A DNA stretch of 64,000 bases from Croceibacterium_A sp035626815 (GTDB lineage Bacteria; Pseudomonadota; Alphaproteobacteria; Sphingomonadales; Sphingomonadaceae): NCBI GenBank assembly GCA_035626815.1, contig DASPMY010000011.1, forward strand, positions 1 through 64,000, given 5' to 3'. Of the stretch, positions 41,854 to 51,357 are shown piece by piece. The notes below the pieces were generated by a model. The model was not told the DNA's origin. It did no database searches and worked only from the letters and a program-made list of their open reading frames with translations. The first letter of the stretch is position 1, and every line of letters starts with the position of its first letter. Both the position numbers and the translations under genes were made by a program.

Positions 41854-44115
41854 TTGGCAGACGACAGGACCGAAAGCTTCAACGACCGCGAAGCGCTCTA
41901 TTACCACGAAACCATCCGGCCGGGTAAGATCGAGATCATCGCCTCCAAGCCGATGGCGACGCAGCGCGACCTCAGCCTGGCCTACTCGCCCGGCGTCGCG
42001 GTCCCGGTCCAGGCCATCGCCGACGATCCAGCCAACGCCGCTCGCTACACCGCGCGCTCGAACCTCGTCGCGGTGATCTCCAATGGCACCGCGATCCTCG
42101 GCATGGGCAACCTCGGGGCGCTTGCCAGCAAGCCGGTGATGGAAGGCAAGGCGGTGCTGTTCAAGCGCTTCGCCGACGTCGATTCGATCGACATCGAGCT
42201 CGCCACCGAGGATCCCGAGGCGTTCATCAACGCCGTGGCGCTGATGGAGCCGACCTTCGGCGGCATCAACCTCGAGGATATCGCTGCGCCCGAATGCTTC
42301 GTGATCGAGCAGGCGCTGCGCGAGCGCATGAACATCCCGGTGATGCACGACGACCAGCACGGCACCGCGATCATCTCCGCCGCCGGCCTGCTCAATGCCT
42401 GCCACCTGACCGGGCGCGAGTTCAAGGACGTGCGCATGGTGGTCAACGGCGCGGGTGCCTCGGCGATCGCCTGCACCGCGCTGATCAAGGCGATGGGCGT
42501 CAAGCACGACAACGTGATCATGTGCGACCGCTCGGGCGTGATCTACCGCGGACGCGACAACGTCGACCAGTGGAAGAGCGCCCACGCGATCGACACCGAT
42601 GCGCGCACGCTCGAGCAGGCGCTCGCCGGCGCCGACGTGTTCCTCGGCCTGTCGGCGGCGGGCGCGCTCATGCCCGAGTGGGTCGCGAAGATGGCCGACC
42701 AGCCGATCATCTTCGCGATGGCCAACCCCGATCCCGAGATCACGCCCGAGGATGCGCATGCGGTGCGGCCCGACGCCATCATCGCCACCGGCCGCTCGGA
42801 CTATCCGAACCAGGTCAACAACGTGCTCGGGTTCCCGTTCATCTTTCGCGGAGCGCTCGACGTGCAGGCGACCGCGATTAACGAGGAGATGAAGATCGCC
42901 GCGGCGCGCGCGATCGCCGAGCTCGCCCGGCAGCCGGTCCCCGAGGAAGTTGCCGCCGCCTACGGCAAGAGCCAGCAGTTCGGGCGCGACTACATCATCC
43001 CTGCGCCGTTCGACCCGCGGCTGATGGAAGTCGTCCCCGCCGCGGTCGCCAGGGCGGCGATGGACAGCGGCGTGGCGCAAAAGCCGATCGATGATTTCGA
43101 CGCCTATCGGCACGCGCTGAAGAGCCGGCTCAATCCGACTACCTCGGTGCTGACCAGCGTCTACAACGAGGTCAAGAACAACCCCAAGCGCGTGATCTTC
43201 GCCGAGGCGGAGGAGGAAGTCGTGCTGCGCGCCGCGATCCAGTACCAGGATCTCGGCTATGGCACGCCACTGCTGGTCGGGCGCACCCAGGCGGTGCGCG
43301 ACAAGCTCGCCGAGCTCGGGGTCGAGCATCCGGCCGCGTTCGAGATTCAGAACTCGGCCGATTCCGACCTCGTGCCGCAGATGGTCGCTTACCTCTACGC
43401 GCGCCTGCAGCGGCGCGGCTACACCGAGCGCGACGTGCGGCGCATGGTCAACCAGGACCGCAACACGTTCGCCTCGCTGCTGCTGGCGCTTGGGCACGGC
43501 GACGCGATGATCACCGGCATCACCCGCACTTTCGCGCAGTCCATGCGCGAGGTCAGCCGGGTGCTCGAGCCCAAGCCGGGGCAAGTGCCGTTCGGCATCC
43601 ACCTGATGATCGGCAAGAATTACACGGTGTTCCTCGCCGACACGACGATCAACGAGCGCCCGAGCGCGGCCGAGCTGGCGCACATCGCCAAGGAGACCGC
43701 GGCGGTCGCCCGGCGGCTGGGGCACGAGCCGCGGGTCGCCTTCCTCAGCTACTCGACCTTCGGCAACCCGCCGGGCCGGTGGCTGGAGAACATCCGCGAC
43801 GCAGTGCACATCCTCGATTCCGAGGAGCCCGGCTTCGAGTACGAAGGCGAGATGGCGCCCGACGCCGCGCTCAACACGCGGGTGATGCAGCTGTACCCGT
43901 TCAGCCGGCTCTCGGGACCCGCCAACGTGCTGGTAATGCCCGGCCTGCAATCGGCCAACCTATCGGCGAAGCTGCTGCGCGAGCTCGCCGGCAACGCCAC
44001 CATCGGGCCGATGCTGATCGGCATGGAGCGGCCGGTGCAGATCGCCGCGATGACCTCGACCGCGCCCGATCTGCTGACGCTCGCGGTCCTCGCCGCGGCC
44101 GGGGTCGTGGGGTAG
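41854..44115 (+). CDS. maeB: NADP-dependent malic enzyme with phosphotransacetylase-like domain
   Basis: 753 residues from TTG 41854. The malic enzyme part (about 1-430) includes YSPGVAVPVQAI and MHDDQHGTAII, the metal and substrate motifs. The C-terminal part (about 430-750) is a PTA-like domain, usual in this MaeB type, which acts in allosteric control by acetyl-CoA rather than as an acetyltransferase. It makes pyruvate and NADPH from malate. Confidence 0.93.
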   Translation: MADDRTESFNDREALYYHETIRPGKIEIIASKPMATQRDLSLAYSPGVAVPVQAIADDPANAARYTARSNLVAVISNGTAILGMGNLGALASKPVMEGKAVLFKRFADVDSIDIELATEDPEAFINAVALMEPTFGGINLEDIAAPECFVIEQALRERMNIPVMHDDQHGTAIISAAGLLNACHLTGREFKDVRMVVNGAGASAIACTALIKAMGVKHDNVIMCDRSGVIYRGRDNVDQWKSAHAIDTDARTLEQALAGADVFLGLSAAGALMPEWVAKMADQPIIFAMANPDPEITPEDAHAVRPDAIIATGRSDYPNQVNNVLGFPFIFRGALDVQATAINEEMKIAAARAIAELARQPVPEEVAAAYGKSQQFGRDYIIPAPFDPRLMEVVPAAVARAAMDSGVAQKPIDDFDAYRHALKSRLNPTTSVLTSVYNEVKNNPKRVIFAEAEEEVVLRAAIQYQDLGYGTPLLVGRTQAVRDKLAELGVEHPAAFEIQNSADSDLVPQMVAYLYARLQRRGYTERDVRRMVNQDRNTFASLLLALGHGDAMITGITRTFAQSMREVSRVLEPKPGQVPFGIHLMIGKNYTVFLADTTINERPSAAELAHIAKETAAVARRLGHEPRVAFLSYSTFGNPPGRWLENIRDAVHILDSEEPGFEYEGEMAPDAALNTRVMQLYPFSRLSGPANVLVMPGLQSANLSAKLLRELAGNATIGPMLIGMERPVQIAAMTSTAPDLLTLAVLAAAGVVG

Positions 44116-44122
44116 CCCAGGT

Positions 44123-44143
44123 TCCTCCCCCGGCGGGGGAGGA
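44123..44143. terminator. Hairpin between maeB and the TSUP gene
   Basis: TCCTCCCCC-GGC-GGGGGAGGA forms a tight palindrome followed by TTTATCC. It sits between two convergent stops and is also similar to a REP half-unit, so it may be both. Confidence 0.6.
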
Positions 44144-44144
44144 T

Positions 44145-44912
44145 TTATCCCCACGCACTCCACACGCCGTAGGCGCTGGTCAGGGTCAGCACCACGCCGA
44201 CCAGGATCAGCATCTGCTTGGCCGGGAAGTGCTTGGCCGCCCACGCGCCGAGCGGTGCCGCCAGCAGCCCGCCGATCAGCAGCCCCAGCGTCGCCCCGGC
44301 GAGGTCGGCGATGCCGAGGTGGTAGATGAACGCCGCGGAGATCGTCACCGTGAGGAAGAACTCGGCCGAGTTGACCGTGCCGACGACCTTGCGCGGATCG
44401 GCGCCCTGAATCAGCAGGTTCGAGGTCACCACCGGACCCCAGCCGCCGCCGCCCGCCGCGTCGAGGAACCCGCCGACGAGCCCGAGCGGGGCGACCAGCT
44501 TGGCCTCCTTGAGCTTGGGCGGGTACATGATCCCGCGCCACAGCAGGTACAGGCCGATGCCGGTGAGATAGAGCAGCACGAACGGCTTCACGAAGGCGGC
44601 GTCGAGGTTGGAGAGCAGGTAGGCCCCGGTGAACCCGCCGATCATTCCCGGAATCACCAGGCGCAGAAACAAGCGGCCGTCGATGTTGCGGTGGAGCAGA
44701 TGGCTGATGCCCGAGACCGCGGTGGTGAAGCATTCGACGATATGCACGCGCTGCGAGGCCTGCGCCGGAGGCACGCCGAGCAGGCCGACCAGCAGCGTGT
44801 TCGAGATCACTCCGAAGGCCATGCCGAGCGCGCCGTCGACCAGTTGGGCGGCAAAGCCGACGGCGATGAACGGCAGCAGGGCCGCCAGATCGAAATCGCC
44901 GAAATGCAGCAT
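44145..44912 (-). CDS. TSUP (TauE/SafE) family membrane permease
   Basis: 255 residues with about eight hydrophobic segments. FVGGFLDAAGGGGWGPVVTS, seen as core GFLDAAGGGGWGP, and FAAQLVDGALGMAFGV are duplicated TSUP motifs. The family moves sulfite, taurine-derived sulfonates or related anions; the substrate here cannot be told. Confidence 0.88.
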   Translation of the reverse strand: MLHFGDFDLAALLPFIAVGFAAQLVDGALGMAFGVISNTLLVGLLGVPPAQASQRVHIVECFTTAVSGISHLLHRNIDGRLFLRLVIPGMIGGFTGAYLLSNLDAAFVKPFVLLYLTGIGLYLLWRGIMYPPKLKEAKLVAPLGLVGGFLDAAGGGGWGPVVTSNLLIQGADPRKVVGTVNSAEFFLTVTISAAFIYHLGIADLAGATLGLLIGGLLAAPLGAWAAKHFPAKQMLILVGVVLTLTSAYGVWSAWG

Positions 44913-44987
44913 GCGCCTCTCCCGCCGGTTGTGGCGTGCGGCACTGCGCAGCGGCCGCCCGCGATGGAAAGATAGATTTTCTTCCCG

Positions 44988-45701
44988 TCAGAGTCGGCGA
45001 AAGCGGAAGTACCAGATTTCACGGCCCTCGCGGCGGGCCTTCGCTTCATAGCGTGTCTCGGGCCAACCGCCGGGGCGCTGCTGCCAGTCGCCAGGTCCCG
45101 CGACCCGCCATTCGAATGCGTCGGCATGGCGGCGCATCACCATCAGCGCGTGGCGCAAATAGACCGGATGATCGGTGCCGAAGCGCAGCTCGCCGCCCGG
45201 CCTCAGCTTGCGCGCGAACAGCGCGACCGGTCCGTCGTTCATCATCCGCCGCTTGGCGTGGCGCGCCTTGGGCCACGGATCGGGATGCAGCAGATACAGG
45301 AACGACAACTCGGCGTCGGGCACCCGCGCGAGCACTTGCAGCGCGTCGCCGTGATGCAGCCGGACGTTGCCGATCGGCGGATGCGCGCCGTTGTCTCCGG
45401 CGAGGTGCACGAGCGCCTGCGCCACACCGTTGAGGAACGGCTCGCAGCCGATGAAGCCGTGGTCGGGCAGCAGGTCGGCCCGCGCGGCGAGATGCTCGCC
45501 GCCGCCGAAGCCGATCTCGAAGTGAAGCGGGCAATCGTGGCCGAACAGCCGCTCGGCCGTGACCGGGCCTTCCGCCGGCACCGCGATCCGCGGCAGCAGC
45601 GTGTCGACCAGCGCCTGCTGCCCGGCGCGCAGCGGCCGCCCCTGGGCGCGGCCGTAGAGCCGGTTGAGCGTGGTCGGGTCGCCGGTCTTGTCCGCCGTCA
45701 T
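44988..45701 (-). CDS. trmB: tRNA (guanine-N7-)-methyltransferase
   Basis: 237 residues. HFEIGFGGGEHLAARA is the SAM motif, and LHPDPWPKARHAKRRMMN is diagnostic of TrmB. It methylates G46 in the variable loop of tRNA. A hairpin upstream separates it from ctrA. Confidence 0.94.
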   Translation of the reverse strand: MTADKTGDPTTLNRLYGRAQGRPLRAGQQALVDTLLPRIAVPAEGPVTAERLFGHDCPLHFEIGFGGGEHLAARADLLPDHGFIGCEPFLNGVAQALVHLAGDNGAHPPIGNVRLHHGDALQVLARVPDAELSFLYLLHPDPWPKARHAKRRMMNDGPVALFARKLRPGGELRFGTDHPVYLRHALMVMRRHADAFEWRVAGPGDWQQRPGGWPETRYEAKARREGREIWYFRFRRL

Positions 45702-45718
45702 CGCCGCGGCGCTAACGG

Positions 45719-45752
45719 AAAACCGCCCCGGAGCAAGCCCCGGGGCGGTTCC
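45719..45752 (-). terminator. Terminator of ctrA
   Basis: A long stem AACCGCCCCGG/CCGGGGCGGTT (with a short loop) is followed, on the minus strand, by TTTTCC. It lies 24 bases after the ctrA stop. Confidence 0.8.
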
Positions 45753-45776
45753 ACGTTCCAGGAGGAAACTTGTCGG

Positions 45777-46472
45777 TTAGGCCGCTTCGGCCTCTTCGCC
45801 CGGGTCGCGCAGCACGTAGCCGCGGCCCCACACGGTCTCGATGTAGTTCTCGCCGCCGCACGCGCTCGAGAGCTTCTTGCGCAGCTTGCAGATGAACACG
45901 TCGATGATCTTCAGTTCGGGCTCGTCCATCCCGCCGTAGAGGTGGTTGAGAAACATTTCCTTGGTCAGCGTGGTGCCCTTGCGCAAGCTGAGCAGCTCGA
46001 GCATCGCGTATTCCTTGCCGGTCAAGTGGACCCGCGCGCCGTCGACCTCGACGGTCTTGGCATCGAGGTTGACCGCCAGCTTGCCGGTGCGGATGACCGA
46101 CTGCGAATGGCCCTTCGAGCGGCGCACCACGGCGTGGATGCGGGCGACCAGCTCGTCGCGGTGGAACGGCTTGGTGACGTAGTCGTCGGCGCCGAAGCCG
46201 AAGCTGCGGATCTTCGAATCCATCTCGGCGATGCCGGAGAGGATCAGGACCGGCGTCTGCACTTTGGCGACGCGCAGCTTCTTGAGCACATCGTAGCCGT
46301 GCATGTCGGGCAGGTTCAGGTCGAGCAGGATGATGTCGTAATCATACAGCTTGCCGAGGTCCAAGCCTTCCTCGCCGAGGTCGGTCGAGTAGACGTTGAA
46401 GCCCTCTGTCGTAAGCATGAGCTCGATCGCCTTGGCGGTCGTCGGCTCGTCTTCGATCAGCAGCACGCGCAT
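45777..46472 (-). CDS. ctrA: Cell-cycle response regulator CtrA
   Basis: 231 residues. Asp51 in LLDLNLPDMHGYDVLKKL, shown by core LLDLNLPDMHGYDV, is the phosphoacceptor; GADDYVTKPFHRDELVARI follows. The winged-helix DNA-binding domain ends VWGRGYVLRDP. The C-terminal EEAEAA is relevant to ClpXP turnover, which in Caulobacter needs a two-Ala end. CtrA also controls GTA expression in Rhodobacter. TTAA boxes upstream fit autoregulation. Confidence 0.96.
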   Translation of the reverse strand: MRVLLIEDEPTTAKAIELMLTTEGFNVYSTDLGEEGLDLGKLYDYDIILLDLNLPDMHGYDVLKKLRVAKVQTPVLILSGIAEMDSKIRSFGFGADDYVTKPFHRDELVARIHAVVRRSKGHSQSVIRTGKLAVNLDAKTVEVDGARVHLTGKEYAMLELLSLRKGTTLTKEMFLNHLYGGMDEPELKIIDVFICKLRKKLSSACGGENYIETVWGRGYVLRDPGEEAEAA

Positions 46473-46528
46473 GGGTAAGTCCCCCTTCGAACCCCTGGTT
46501 ACGACCCGCTAACAGGTGTTGACCGGAA

Positions 46529-46561
46529 TTAACCACGCCATCTCTCAACGAAAAAGGTTAA
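46529..46561. promoter_or_regulatory. TTAA boxes upstream of ctrA
   Basis: TTAACCAC at 46529 resembles the TTAACCAT CtrA half-site, with another TTAA at 46558. A GAGTC, one form of the GANTC CcrM methylation site, lies near 46583. This fits CtrA/CcrM control of ctrA but is not a full TTAA-N7-TTAA. Confidence 0.5.
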
Positions 46562-46623
46562 TTTTTCCTTTCACGATTTGGAAAGATCGCGAGTCTTTTG
46601 GGCCACACAGGCTCACGCGCGGT

Positions 46624-48093
46624 TTAGGCGACGCGCGCCAGCTTCTTCTGCCGTCGGCGCTGGACCGAGCTGCCGATGCCGATCGCCTCGCGGTACTTGG
46701 CGACGGTGCGGCGGGCGAGGTCGAAGCCCTTCTCCTTGAGCAAGTCGACGAGCTGGTCGTCGGACAGGATCGCGCCCGGGTCCTCGGCGTCGCACAGCGC
46801 GCGGATCTGCGCCTTGACCGCTTCGGCCGAAGCCCCGCCCTCGCCATCGGTCGAGGCGACCCCGCTGGTGAAGAAGTACTTCAGCTCGAACGTGCCGCGC
46901 GGGCAGTTGAGGTACTTGTTCGAGGTCACCCGGCTGACCGTGCTCTCGTGCATCGCGATCGCCTCGGCCACCGCGCGCAGCGTCAGCGGCTTGAGGTGCG
47001 ACACGCCGCGGCGGAAGAAGCCCTCCTGCTGCCTGACGATCTCGGCGGCGACCTTGAGGATAGTCTTCTGCCGCTGGTCGAGCGCCTTGATCAGCGACCG
47101 GGCATCGGCCAGCTTCTCGCCGAGCCAGCCTTTGGCCGCCTTGTCGACGCACCCGTTGCGCAGCTCGACGTAGTACGAGCGGTTGATCACCAGCCGGGGC
47201 AGCGTCGCCTCGTTGATGGCGATGTGCCACCCGGCCTTGCCGCCCTCGGTGACAAGGATGTCGGGCACCACCGGCGCGCGCTCGCCTTCGCCATAGCGCA
47301 AGCCCGGCTTGGGATCGTAGCCGCGCAGCTCGGCGAGCATGTCGGCGAAGTCCTCATCGTCGACGTCGCACATCCGCTTGAGCCGCGCGACCTCGCCGCG
47401 CGCGACGAGCTCGAGGTTGTCGATCAGCCGCGCCATGCATGGGTCGTAGCGGTCCGCCTCCCTCGCCTGCAGCGCCAGGCATTCGGACAAGCTGCGGGCG
47501 CCGACGCCGGTCGGATCGAGCGCTTGCACCGCCGCCAGCGCTTCCTCGACGCAGGCGAGCGGCACCCCGAGGTCGTCCGCCACCTCACGCAGCGGCGCAT
47601 GCAGGTAGCCGGCCTCGTCGAGCAGCCCGATCAGGTGCCGGGCGACGAACAGCGTGCGCGGCTCGTCGACCACCGAGCCGATCTGGGCTTCGAGATGCTC
47701 GGCGAGCGTGGCCGCGTCGTCGGCCCGGTCGTCGATGTCCGGGCCGTCCTCGAAGCCGCCCGAGGACGGCGCGGCCGACCAGTCGCCGGTGTCGCGATCG
47801 CGGTCGAGCGCGGTGGGATCGATGTCGAGCGGAGCATCGGCCTCGCCCTGGCCGCGCGCGATCAGCTCGTCGGCCGTCGGCTCGGGCCGCGGCTCCTCCG
47901 GCGCGTCAATCGTCGCCCCGCGTTCGTGCGCCAGCTCGCCCGCCTCGAGCAGCGGGTTGTTGTCGAGCGCATCGCCGATGAACGCCTCGATCTCGAGGTT
48001 CGACAGCGCCAGCAGCTTGATCGCCTGCTGCAACTGCGGCGTCATCACCAGCGACTGCGACTGCCTGAGGTCGAGGCGCGGCCCCAAGGCCAT
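46624..48093 (-). CDS. rpoN: RNA polymerase sigma-54 factor
   Basis: 489 residues. Region I starts LDLRQSQSLVMTPQLQQAIK; an acidic region II (about 55-110) follows; the helix-turn-helix reads HESTVSRVTSNKYL; and the RpoN box is present as ARRTVAKYRE. It should direct activator-dependent transcription from -24/-12 promoters. lptB lies 23 bases upstream, the standard lptB-rpoN order; ctrA occupies the downstream side instead of hpf. Confidence 0.96.
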   Translation of the reverse strand: MALGPRLDLRQSQSLVMTPQLQQAIKLLALSNLEIEAFIGDALDNNPLLEAGELAHERGATIDAPEEPRPEPTADELIARGQGEADAPLDIDPTALDRDRDTGDWSAAPSSGGFEDGPDIDDRADDAATLAEHLEAQIGSVVDEPRTLFVARHLIGLLDEAGYLHAPLREVADDLGVPLACVEEALAAVQALDPTGVGARSLSECLALQAREADRYDPCMARLIDNLELVARGEVARLKRMCDVDDEDFADMLAELRGYDPKPGLRYGEGERAPVVPDILVTEGGKAGWHIAINEATLPRLVINRSYYVELRNGCVDKAAKGWLGEKLADARSLIKALDQRQKTILKVAAEIVRQQEGFFRRGVSHLKPLTLRAVAEAIAMHESTVSRVTSNKYLNCPRGTFELKYFFTSGVASTDGEGGASAEAVKAQIRALCDAEDPGAILSDDQLVDLLKEKGFDLARRTVAKYREAIGIGSSVQRRRQKKLARVA

Positions 48094-48116
48094 GGTTCAG
48101 CCCCCCGAGCCCGCCG

Positions 48117-48929
48117 TCACAGCGTGAAGCTCTCGCCGAGGTAGAGCCGACGGACGTTCTCGTCGGCCACCAGGTCCTCGGGGCTGCCGGCGAACAGCAC
48201 CTGGCCGCCGTAGATGATGCAGGCGCGGTCGACGATGTCGAGCGTCTCGCGCACGTTGTGGTCGGTGATCAGCACGCCGATGCCGCGGCGCTTCAAGTCC
48301 TTCACCAGCTCGCGGATGTCGCCGATCGACAGCGGGTCGATGCCGGCGAACGGCTCGTCGAGCAGCATGATCGACGGCTTGGCCGCGAGCGCGCGGGCGA
48401 TCTCGCAGCGGCGCCGCTCGCCGCCCGACAGCGCCATCGCCGCGCTTTCGCGCAAGCGGGTGAGGTGAAACTCGTCGAGCAGCCGGTCGAGCTCGGCGGC
48501 GCGCGTCGCCTTGTCGGGCTCGACCATCTCGAGCACGCAGTTGATGTTCTGCTCGACCGTCATGCCGCGGAAGATGCTGGTTTCCTGCGGCAGGTAGCCG
48601 AGCCCGAGGATCGCCCGGCGGTACATCGGCAGCTTGGTCACGTCGACGCCGTCCATCAGGATGCGTCCGCTGTCGGGCCGCACCAGGCCCATGATCGAAT
48701 AGAAGCAGGTCGTCTTGCCGGCGCCATTGGGGCCGAGCAGACCGAGCACCTCGCCCTTGCCAACGGTCAGCGAGATGTCGCTGAGCACCGCGCGCTTGTC
48801 GTAGCTCTTGGCGATCGAGATCACCTCGAGCCCCCCCTGGGGGATCGGCGGCGCGGCGTTGTGCGGCGCCTGGGCCATCGCCTCGGCGAGGTGCGCGGTG
48901 TCGATCGTGTGCTGTTCCAGCGAGGTCAT
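48117..48929 (-). CDS. lptB: LPS export ABC transporter ATPase LptB
   Basis: 270 residues. Walker A is GPNGAGKTT, the signature ALSGGERRRCEIARAL, and Walker B is IMLLDEPFAGIDPLS. LptB powers LptFG extraction of LPS or, in sphingomonads, glycosphingolipid-like surface lipids. The first about 30 residues are a family-variable extension. It is upstream of rpoN. Confidence 0.95.
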   Translation of the reverse strand: MTSLEQHTIDTAHLAEAMAQAPHNAAPPIPQGGLEVISIAKSYDKRAVLSDISLTVGKGEVLGLLGPNGAGKTTCFYSIMGLVRPDSGRILMDGVDVTKLPMYRRAILGLGYLPQETSIFRGMTVEQNINCVLEMVEPDKATRAAELDRLLDEFHLTRLRESAAMALSGGERRRCEIARALAAKPSIMLLDEPFAGIDPLSIGDIRELVKDLKRRGIGVLITDHNVRETLDIVDRACIIYGGQVLFAGSPEDLVADENVRRLYLGESFTL

Positions 48930-49087
48930 CGGCGCGGCTTAGCACGCTCGCCCGAGGTTTGAAGCCCGTTGGCAGGATTCGTGCATGTCCCGCGACGGGC
49001 CGACCCGGAGGCGCCGCGTCGCGGGCCTTGAAAGCGCCTTGTCGCGGTGAGATAGTGCCGAGTCGGGAGAGCAGAGGGAGAAGGCGC

Positions 49088-49468
49088 GTGGACGAGGCGT
49101 TCCGCAAGTCCGTGGCCGCGGCGCACCGGCGCGCGGCCGGCAAGCTCGACTGGCGCAAGAAGATCAGCGATCACGTCGCCTATGGCCTGCTGGTCTATAC
49201 CGGCCTGCAGATTTTCGTCACGATGGGCGCGCTCAAGACCGGGCACGGCTCGATCCTGCCCTATTTCGCGCTGATCGTGCTCGTCGCGGCGATCATCCCC
49301 GGCTGTCGGATGTTCGAGAAGCGCTGGGAAGGGCTGAGCGACAGCGAGGCCGCCAACCCCGAGCTGGCCGACCGCTTCAAGCGCGACCGGCTGATCATCT
49401 GGCTGTGCGCCATCAGCCTGCCGCTCATGCTGACCGGGCTGTTCTGGCTCGTCACCCCGCTGCTGTGA
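49088..49468 (+). CDS. Conserved hypothetical membrane protein
   Basis: 126 residues from GTG 49088, with GAGGGAGAAGG at about 49074-49084. Three hydrophobic helices are seen (about 33-50, 58-74 and 104-124). The first half has KKISDHVAYGLLVYTGLQIF. No domain recognised; it appears confined to sphingomonad-like genomes (inference). Confidence 0.7.
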   Translation: MDEAFRKSVAAAHRRAAGKLDWRKKISDHVAYGLLVYTGLQIFVTMGALKTGHGSILPYFALIVLVAAIIPGCRMFEKRWEGLSDSEAANPELADRFKRDRLIIWLCAISLPLMLTGLFWLVTPLL

Positions 49469-49472
49469 CGCC

Positions 49473-50009
49473 TTAGCGCGTCGCCTGCTTCGCCCGCTCG
49501 ATCGCCTCGAGCACGATGCGGCGCGCCGCGGCGGCGTCGCCCCACTCGCCGACGCGGACCCACTTCTCGGCCTCGAGGTCCTTGTAGTGCTTGAAGAAGT
49601 GCTCGATCTGCTGGAGCACGATCGACGGCAGGTCCTGGCGCTCGCCGACGTCCGAGTAATACGGGAACGTGGTGTCGACCGGCACGCAGATCAGCTTCTC
49701 GTCGCCGCCGTGCTCGTCCTCCAGGACCAGCACCCCGATCGGCCGGGCGCGGACCACGCAGCCGGGGATGAACGGCGAGCGCGCGATGACCAGCGCGTCG
49801 AGCGGGTCGCCGTCGGGCGACAGGGTGTGCGGCACGAAGCCATAATTGGTCGGGTACCGCATCGGGGTGTGCAGGATGCGGTCGACGAACAGCGCGCCGC
49901 TCGCCTTGTCGAACTCGTACTTGACCGGCTCGCCGCCGACCGGGACCTCGATGATGACGTTGAGGCTCTCGGGCGGATTGTCCCCGGCGGGAATGTGTTC
50001 GATGCGCAT
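49473..50009 (-). CDS. ppa: Inorganic pyrophosphatase (family I)
   Basis: 178 residues from ATG 50009. VIIEVPVGGEPVKYEFDK, YPTNYGFVPHTLSPDGDPLD and the catalytic Asp region match soluble PPase. It hydrolyses PPi to drive biosynthesis in the cytosol. A longer upstream frame is open but not family-like. Confidence 0.95.
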   Translation of the reverse strand: MRIEHIPAGDNPPESLNVIIEVPVGGEPVKYEFDKASGALFVDRILHTPMRYPTNYGFVPHTLSPDGDPLDALVIARSPFIPGCVVRARPIGVLVLEDEHGGDEKLICVPVDTTFPYYSDVGERQDLPSIVLQQIEHFFKHYKDLEAEKWVRVGEWGDAAAARRIVLEAIERAKQATR

Positions 50010-50121
50010 GGATGCTCGCTTCCGTTGGCTGGCGGCACCCTCCCCGCGGCGCGCGCTAGACCAATTGCCCGCGCTCGCCAAGTGCGGCATCCTCGCCGGC
50101 GAATATCGAGAGGATTCTGCA

Positions 50122-51231
50122 ATGCATGTAGGCTTGGCCACCGGGTTCGCGCACCAGCGCGGCGACGCTTATCCCGACGCGCGGTTCATCCGCGAGGAGC
50201 TCGACAACCTCGTGCTCGCCGAGGAGCTCGGGTTCGATTCGGTGTGGATCACCGAGCATCATTTCTCCGACTACTCGATGTCGAACGACCCGTTGCAGCT
50301 GCTCAGCTACCTTGCCGGGCGGACCAAGCGGATGAAGCTCGGCACGCAAGTGATCATCGTGCCGTGGCGCGATCCGGTGCGGCTGGCCGAGGCGATCATC
50401 AACCTCGATCACATGTCGGGCGGGCGGGCGATCCTCGGCTTCGGCGGCGGGCTCGCGCCGCACGAGTTCACGGGCCTCAGGGTCGACCAGAACAAGTCGC
50501 GCGCGCTGTACAACGACATTCTGTCGATGGTCATACCGGCGTTAGAGAGCGGGGTGCTCGAAGGCGAGACCGAGACCATCAGCCAGCCGCGCGTCGAGCT
50601 GCGCCCGCGCCCGCTGAAGAGCTTCGAGGGGCGCAAGTTCTGCGGCTCGCTGTCGGGCACCTCGATGGTCACCGCCGCCCGGCTCGGGTTTGGCAACATG
50701 GTGCTGATGCTGCCGCAGCGCGGCAAGGAAACGCCGCCCGACAAGTACGCCGAGGTGTGGCAGGACGTGCACGGCCCCGGCACCAGGCCCCCGGCGCCGA
50801 TGGTCAGCGGCAACTTCTACATCGACGAAAGCGCCGACTTCGCCGAGGAGCAGGGCCGCAAGTACCTCGCCAACACGATGAGGGCGGCGATCCGCAACTA
50901 CAGCCTCGACAAGCCGGGCACCTTCGCCGGCATCAAGGGCTACGAGCATTACGAGACCATGACGATGGAGCCCGCGGCGGTCGAGGAATACTGCCAGGCG
51001 TTCGGCCACGGCGCGGTCACCGGCACGCCGCAGATGATCCTCGAGCGGATGTGGGAGCTCAAGCAGATCTACCAGCCGCAGGGCTTCTTCCCGCACCTCT
51101 ACTTCGGCGGGATGGAGCAGGCCGACGCGCTCAAGCGGATGCACCTCTTCGCCGAAACGGTGCTGCCCGAGGTCAAGAGCTGGGACGCCGACGTGTCGAT
51201 CGACGACCGGTTCCTCGAAGCGGCGGAGTAG
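50122..51231 (+). CDS. LLM-class flavin-dependent oxidoreductase
   Basis: 369 residues from ATG 50122. RFIREELDNLVLAEELGFDS and WITEHHFSDYSMSNDPLQLL are the luciferase-like start, and ALGFGGGLAPHEF-like ILGFGGGLAPHEF binds flavin. The family includes alkanal, sulfonate and other monooxygenases using FMNH2. The substrate is unknown. It is divergent from ppa. Confidence 0.88.
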   Translation: MHVGLATGFAHQRGDAYPDARFIREELDNLVLAEELGFDSVWITEHHFSDYSMSNDPLQLLSYLAGRTKRMKLGTQVIIVPWRDPVRLAEAIINLDHMSGGRAILGFGGGLAPHEFTGLRVDQNKSRALYNDILSMVIPALESGVLEGETETISQPRVELRPRPLKSFEGRKFCGSLSGTSMVTAARLGFGNMVLMLPQRGKETPPDKYAEVWQDVHGPGTRPPAPMVSGNFYIDESADFAEEQGRKYLANTMRAAIRNYSLDKPGTFAGIKGYEHYETMTMEPAAVEEYCQAFGHGAVTGTPQMILERMWELKQIYQPQGFFPHLYFGGMEQADALKRMHLFAETVLPEVKSWDADVSIDDRFLEAAE

Positions 51232-51238
51232 CGGCGGG

Positions 51239-51350
51239 CCCTTCGAGACGGGCCTTCGCTTTGCTCAGTCCCTCCTCAGGACGAGCGGAGATTTGAGAAA
51301 ACCCGTTCGCCCCGAGGAGCGAGGCCGAAGGGCCGAGCGTCTCTAAGGAC
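51239..51350. repeat. Inverted repeat element between the LLM and M61 genes
   Basis: Left arm CCCTTCGAGACG-GGCCTTCGC and right arm GCGAGGCCGAAGGGCC-GAGCGTCTCTAAGG are inverted relatives, with CCTCCTCAGGACGAGCGG between. It is a second repeat family distinct from the TCCTCCCCGG units. Confidence 0.7.
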
Positions 51351-51357
51351 CGCGGAA

